DNA from: Corynebacterium kroppenstedtii DSM 44385
GTDB taxonomy: Bacteria; Actinomycetota; Actinomycetes; Mycobacteriales; Mycobacteriaceae
Direction: 5' to 3'
Assembly (NCBI RefSeq): GCF_000023145.1
Contig: NC_012704.1
Location: 1,922,001-1,986,000 of the forward strand
DNA: 64,000 nt
The notes under the pieces were generated by a model. It ran no database searches. It had not been told where the DNA came from and saw only the letters and a list, made by a program, of their open reading frames with translations. The translations under genes and the position numbers were made by a program. Shown here in pieces: positions 60,743 through 64,000 of the stretch (position 1 is its first letter; every line of letters starts with the position of its first letter).

Positions 60743-61636
60743 CTAAACATGCAGGCCACACTCGGTTTTCTCCTTCCCTTGCCAGCGCCCGGACCGCGGG
60801 TCCTCCCCCGCTTGCACCCGCGCCGTGCACGTTGCGCACCCGATGGACGGGTACCCCTGCGTCGTTAAGGGGTGCCGGATCAAATCGTGCTCAACGATGT
60901 AGTTCTCGACGTCGTCGTCGGTCCAAGTAATGATGGGGTTGATCTTCAGCCGCCCAGCCTTGTCGATTTCGAGGACGGGAGTATGCGCGCGGGACGGCGC
61001 GTCGACACGCTTGAGTCCCGTCACCCACGCGGGGTAGCCGGCCAGCGTCTCCTGGAGCGGCACGACTTTCCGCATGTGGCAGCAGAGGGTGGGATCGGTT
61101 GCGTAGAGATCCTTGCCGTAGCGTTGGTCCTGCTCACGGCGCGTGAGATGCGGAACAACCCGAAGCAGCCGGTTCGAATACCGCCTCTCCACGGCATCCG
61201 CGACATCCAGCGTCTCGGCAAAGTGGTAGCCGGTGTCTAAAAAGACGAGGTCGGCGGCTGGCGCGTACTTCTCCGCGAGATCAGCCAAGACAGTGTCCTG
61301 CATCGATAGCGTGACCGCCAGCTTCGGGACATAATCATGCGCCCATTGCATAATCTCTTCCGCGCTGGCTTTTTCCAGTTCCGCGGAGTAATCGAGAGCC
61401 AGATTCAGCATCTCAGCCTGATAATCATTGCCGACGTCAGGTGCGTTTCTCTCTGACGTATTTCCGTCCCGCGCCTCGACGATGGGGTCTTCGATGCCAC
61501 GGGTGTGCCGGACGATCGAGGTCTGCGCGGCCCTCTCTGATCTCCGGGCGTTGGGCGCGTTGTGCTCCGCGCTGTGGGAATCAGGCACATCCGTCGTCGA
61601 TAAATGTTCGCCGTGATTCGTTGTCGGGGTGGACAT
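60743..61636 (-). CDS. cysH: Adenylylsulfate (APS) reductase
   Basis: Reduces APS to sulfite. 297 residues. Cysteines C185-C186 and C267-x-x-C270 form the four ligands of a 4Fe-4S cluster, the mark of APS-specific enzymes as opposed to PAPS reductases, and the catalytic C293 lies in ECGLH near the end. The PP-loop-type core is TLSMQDTVLADLA and LDTGYHFAET. The first 70 residues are polar and not conserved, so a later start is possible. It is 97 bp behind cysX. Confidence 0.94.
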   Translation of the reverse strand: MSTPTTNHGEHLSTTDVPDSHSAEHNAPNARRSERAAQTSIVRHTRGIEDPIVEARDGNTSERNAPDVGNDYQAEMLNLALDYSAELEKASAEEIMQWAHDYVPKLAVTLSMQDTVLADLAEKYAPAADLVFLDTGYHFAETLDVADAVERRYSNRLLRVVPHLTRREQDQRYGKDLYATDPTLCCHMRKVVPLQETLAGYPAWVTGLKRVDAPSRAHTPVLEIDKAGRLKINPIITWTDDDVENYIVEHDLIRHPLTTQGYPSIGCATCTARVQAGEDPRSGRWQGKEKTECGLHV

Positions 61637-61733
61637 GGAGAGTCACTCCTTAGTATTCACCGGTATCACCGCGACAGGGCTCATCTCGAGTAGCTTCCTT
61701 ATGAAACTTATGAACGCTGCCGATGTGTGGTGG

Positions 61734-62048
61734 TTACTGCTGGTTTTGTTTGTTTACGTTTCTGGGTAGGTATCCATGGAATTTCACGCTGAAAACATGG
61801 CAACATTCCCGGCATTCCCAGGCGTATTCGGTTTGCGTATCAGGGAAAAGCAATTCCGAACCGCAATAGGGACAGTTATTAATGATGGCCCGATTCGGAT
61901 TCGAATGGCCTTTCTTTCCGGGAACATCACGATGAAGTTTCGGCGCCTTATCCTCCTCCGGAATATCCGTGTTGTCGGTATAAGAATTCGTAGGCGAGTT
62001 CATATCAGAATGGTTGCCGACGTCGTTTTTGATTACTGCTGCGCTCAT
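61734..62048 (-). CDS. cysX: CysX-like small four-cysteine protein
   Basis: 104 residues from ATG 62048, overlapping the cysI stop as ATGA. The N-terminal half is polar; the C-terminal half has C59-x2-C62 and C79-x2-C82-C83 separated by 16 residues, then VFSVKFHG. That spacing looks like a zinc ribbon or rubredoxin-like site rather than a 4Fe-4S ferredoxin. It occupies the position of C. glutamicum cysX, once suggested to be a ferredoxin for CysI. Coupled translation with cysI supports a partner role. Confidence 0.75.
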   Translation of the reverse strand: MSAAVIKNDVGNHSDMNSPTNSYTDNTDIPEEDKAPKLHRDVPGKKGHSNPNRAIINNCPYCGSELLFPDTQTEYAWECRECCHVFSVKFHGYLPRNVNKQNQQ

Positions 62049-63895
62049 TGCAAATCCTCGTCTGGGGCGCGAAGGACCCATTCGCGAAACTGTTCACCCT
62101 TGTTTCGATCAGCTTTATATTTGGTGACAAGCCTTTCGACGTAATCGGCGAGTCCTGCACTCGTGACTTTGTGGCCACGGAGTTTTCGTCCAAAATCGGG
62201 GTGGAATCCGAGGGCCCCTCCGAGGTGAACTTGGAATCCTTCAACGCGATTGCCATCTTGGTCGGTGACGATTTGCCCTTTGAGCCCGATATCCGCCAAT
62301 TGCGTTCGGGCGCACGAGTTGGGGCAGCCATTAAGGCTGATCTTTAAGGGAACATCGAGATCACCTAAGCGTTCTTCGAGTTCGTCGGCTAACCGAACTG
62401 CGCGTTGTTTTGTCACAACGAGGGCAAGTTTGCAGAATTCCAACCCCGTGCATGAAATGATGTCGCGTCGAAAACTCGAAGGCTTCGCCGATAGTCCCTC
62501 ATTATCAAGGGCATGAAGTAGATGGGGCACGCGACCCCGTTTGACGTCGAGAAATAGGAGTTCTTTATTCGGAGTGGTTCGAATTCGACCCGATCCAAAT
62601 TTATCGGCGAGCTCAGCCAAGCGAATCAGCTGACGCCCTTCAGTGTGCCCAACCGTAGGTTTCACCCCCACATACTTCAGCCCATCCTGCTGGTCGTGAA
62701 CGCCGATATGATCCCGATAACCTGGGGCAACCGGCGGCTCCACACCGTCGCGGAGCGGATGACCGAGGTAGTCGTTTTCCAAAACTGAACGCAGCTTTTC
62801 GACGCCCCAATCAGCGACGAGGAACTTCAGGCGAGCGCGGTTACGCAAACGTCGATAACCGTAATCGCGGAAAATGGAGACGATGCCCTCCCACACATCA
62901 GGAACCTCGTCGAGAGAAACAAACACGCCCAAACGCTGAGCAAGCATGGGATTCGTCGACAAGCCCCCGCCTACCCAAACGTCGAAACCAGGCCCATGCT
63001 CAGGATGCCTAACACCGATAAACGAAAGGTCCTGAATCTCATGCGTCACATCTTGACGAGAGTTTCCCGAAATTGCAGTCTTAAACTTCCTCGGGAGATT
63101 TGAATACTCCGGCTTAGGAAGGCGATTGTTTTTAATCTCCTCAATCGCCGGTGTTGCATCAATAATTTCATCAGCAGCGACGCCGGCCACCGGCGAACCC
63201 AAAATGACGCGCGGAACATCACCACAACCAAAATTCGTGGACAAGCCCACACTGTTTAAGCGATCCCAGATCTCCGGGACATCTTCGATTCGGATCCAGT
63301 GGAGCTGCACATTCTGACGGTCCGTAAAGTCGGCGGTTCCACGGGCGAAGTCGCGGGAAATTTCACCGATGACCGTTAGTTGCTCGGAATTAACGACGCC
63401 ACCGTCTAAACGGATCCTCATCATGAAGTAATGGTCCTGGAGTTCAGCATTACTTTTGATGCTTGTTTGCTCTCCATCCATATCCTGGCGGCGCTGGGTA
63501 TAAAGGCCGATCCATTTAAAACGCGGGGCGAGGTCATTCGCCGGAATGGAATCGAACCCCTGAAGCGCGTAAATATCGCGGACGCGCTGGGCGACGGCGA
63601 CACCGGCGTCCTCAGCCTTGATCTTTTCGTCGTCGTTGAGGGCCTCGTGACCATCTACAGCCCACTGACCTTGGGGCTTCGGCTTTCGACGAGGACGAGA
63701 ACACCCACCGGCAGCGCGTCCACCTGTGGTGCGTCCGCTGGCTCTCTGAGCGCGAGGCGAATCAGTCGACCGAGCTGCAGATGCGGCTTTTTCCCGGGTG
63801 GGAGTCGCGTCTCTCGTGCGGGACTGGGCGGAATCGTCAACGCCGGTAGCGGAGGCCTCGTGCTGAGCTGTTTCGTTACGAGTGGGGGTTGTCAT
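62045..63895 (-). CDS. cysI: Assimilatory sulfite reductase (ferredoxin type)
   Basis: Reduces sulfite to sulfide using siroheme and a 4Fe-4S cluster. 616 residues from ATG 63895 (GAAGGA upstream); the frame is open to 63994, but no ribosome-binding site favours that. About 60 low-complexity residues precede the core. Both repeats of the family are present; the cluster and siroheme cysteines are in CTGLEFC and NGCPNSC near the C-terminal third. Earlier, TDRQNVQLHWIRIEDVP is the substrate arginine region. First gene of the run cysI-cysX-cysH-cysD-cysN-chelatase. Its promoter lies at or beyond the window end; 63896-64000 shows no gene. Confidence 0.95.
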   Translation of the reverse strand: MTTPTRNETAQHEASATGVDDSAQSRTRDATPTREKAASAARSTDSPRAQRASGRTTGGRAAGGCSRPRRKPKPQGQWAVDGHEALNDDEKIKAEDAGVAVAQRVRDIYALQGFDSIPANDLAPRFKWIGLYTQRRQDMDGEQTSIKSNAELQDHYFMMRIRLDGGVVNSEQLTVIGEISRDFARGTADFTDRQNVQLHWIRIEDVPEIWDRLNSVGLSTNFGCGDVPRVILGSPVAGVAADEIIDATPAIEEIKNNRLPKPEYSNLPRKFKTAISGNSRQDVTHEIQDLSFIGVRHPEHGPGFDVWVGGGLSTNPMLAQRLGVFVSLDEVPDVWEGIVSIFRDYGYRRLRNRARLKFLVADWGVEKLRSVLENDYLGHPLRDGVEPPVAPGYRDHIGVHDQQDGLKYVGVKPTVGHTEGRQLIRLAELADKFGSGRIRTTPNKELLFLDVKRGRVPHLLHALDNEGLSAKPSSFRRDIISCTGLEFCKLALVVTKQRAVRLADELEERLGDLDVPLKISLNGCPNSCARTQLADIGLKGQIVTDQDGNRVEGFQVHLGGALGFHPDFGRKLRGHKVTSAGLADYVERLVTKYKADRNKGEQFREWVLRAPDEDLQ

Positions 63896-64000
63896 GGCTT
63901 TATCCTTCGTTTCGTTGTGGCAAGAAGCCGGATCAATTGGGCTGCGTTGAGAACTCGGGGTTTCACATCGCGGGGCTATCAGATCGGGTGCCATTAGCTG

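Overview
The window looks like chromosome of a Corynebacterium (Mycobacteriales). Gene content, gene order and regulatory style all point there: glnX-glnH-pknG, ugpAEBC, DUF3180/DUF6779 genes behind folK, an assimilatory cysI-cysX-cysH-cysD-cysN cluster, ppk2, a CIRCE-controlled groEL with a GMGGF tail, and FtsH with a long low-complexity tail. The species cannot be named from this sequence alone. No rRNA, tRNA or CRISPR array was found.

Layout. (1) 1-2.9 kb is a mobile-element edge: a 5'-truncated ImmA/IrrE-type metalloprotease, a RhuM-family gene bracketed by two diverged copies of the protease-gene 3' end, and a tyrosine integrase. A 9-bp direct repeat flanks the integrase, and a terminator that reads toward the left may have been cut off from the neighbouring fadE gene. 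(2) 2.9-5.8 kb holds two tandem acyl-CoA dehydrogenases. (3) 6.0-20.2 kb is a conserved actinobacterial block (order as in M. tuberculosis Rv3598c-Rv3628): lysS, panC, DUF6779, DUF3180, folBK fusion, folP, folE, ftsH, hpt, tilS and dacB, with ppa divergent. Many junctions overlap by 1-8 bp. (4) 20.2-27.2 kb is an organophosphate-uptake block: a UhpT-type hexose-phosphate antiporter and the glycerol-3-phosphate ABC importer ugpAEBC, separated by a decayed IS110-family transposase.

(5) 27.4-32.5 kb contains a secreted protein of unknown function, a rhodanese, a MarR regulator translationally coupled to a degenerate adenylation-domain protein with a basic amphipathic tail, and ppk2. (6) 32.7-43.2 kb contains groEL, divergent from an M20 dipeptidase, followed by a block also seen around Rv0427c-Rv0433 of M. 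tuberculosis: carboxylate-amine ligase, LytR_C protein, DUF3263 protein, def, GNAT and xthA. A stand-alone LeuA-type regulatory domain and a 50-residue protein lie beside it. (7) 43.3-45.7 kb has a second MarR gene on an apparently leaderless promoter, convergent with an ABC exporter pair. (8) 45.9-51.0 kb is glnX-glnH-pknG, the sensing and kinase module that sets 2-oxoglutarate dehydrogenase activity. (9) 51.2-55.3 kb has an L,D-transpeptidase, a small membrane protein and pta-ackA. (10) 55.75-64 kb has fprA (ferredoxin-NADP reductase) convergent with sulfate assimilation: cysI, cysX, cysH, cysD, cysN and a CbiX-type chelatase that would metallate the siroheme of CysI.

Most of the window is ordinary housekeeping sequence. 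The best candidates for something new are the MarR/pseudo-adenylation protein pair, the rhuM cassette with its flanking repeats, the integrase insertion next to fadE, and the second palindrome in the groEL leader. Start codons were revised in many genes by ribosome-binding site, stop/start overlap or family length, as noted per entry.
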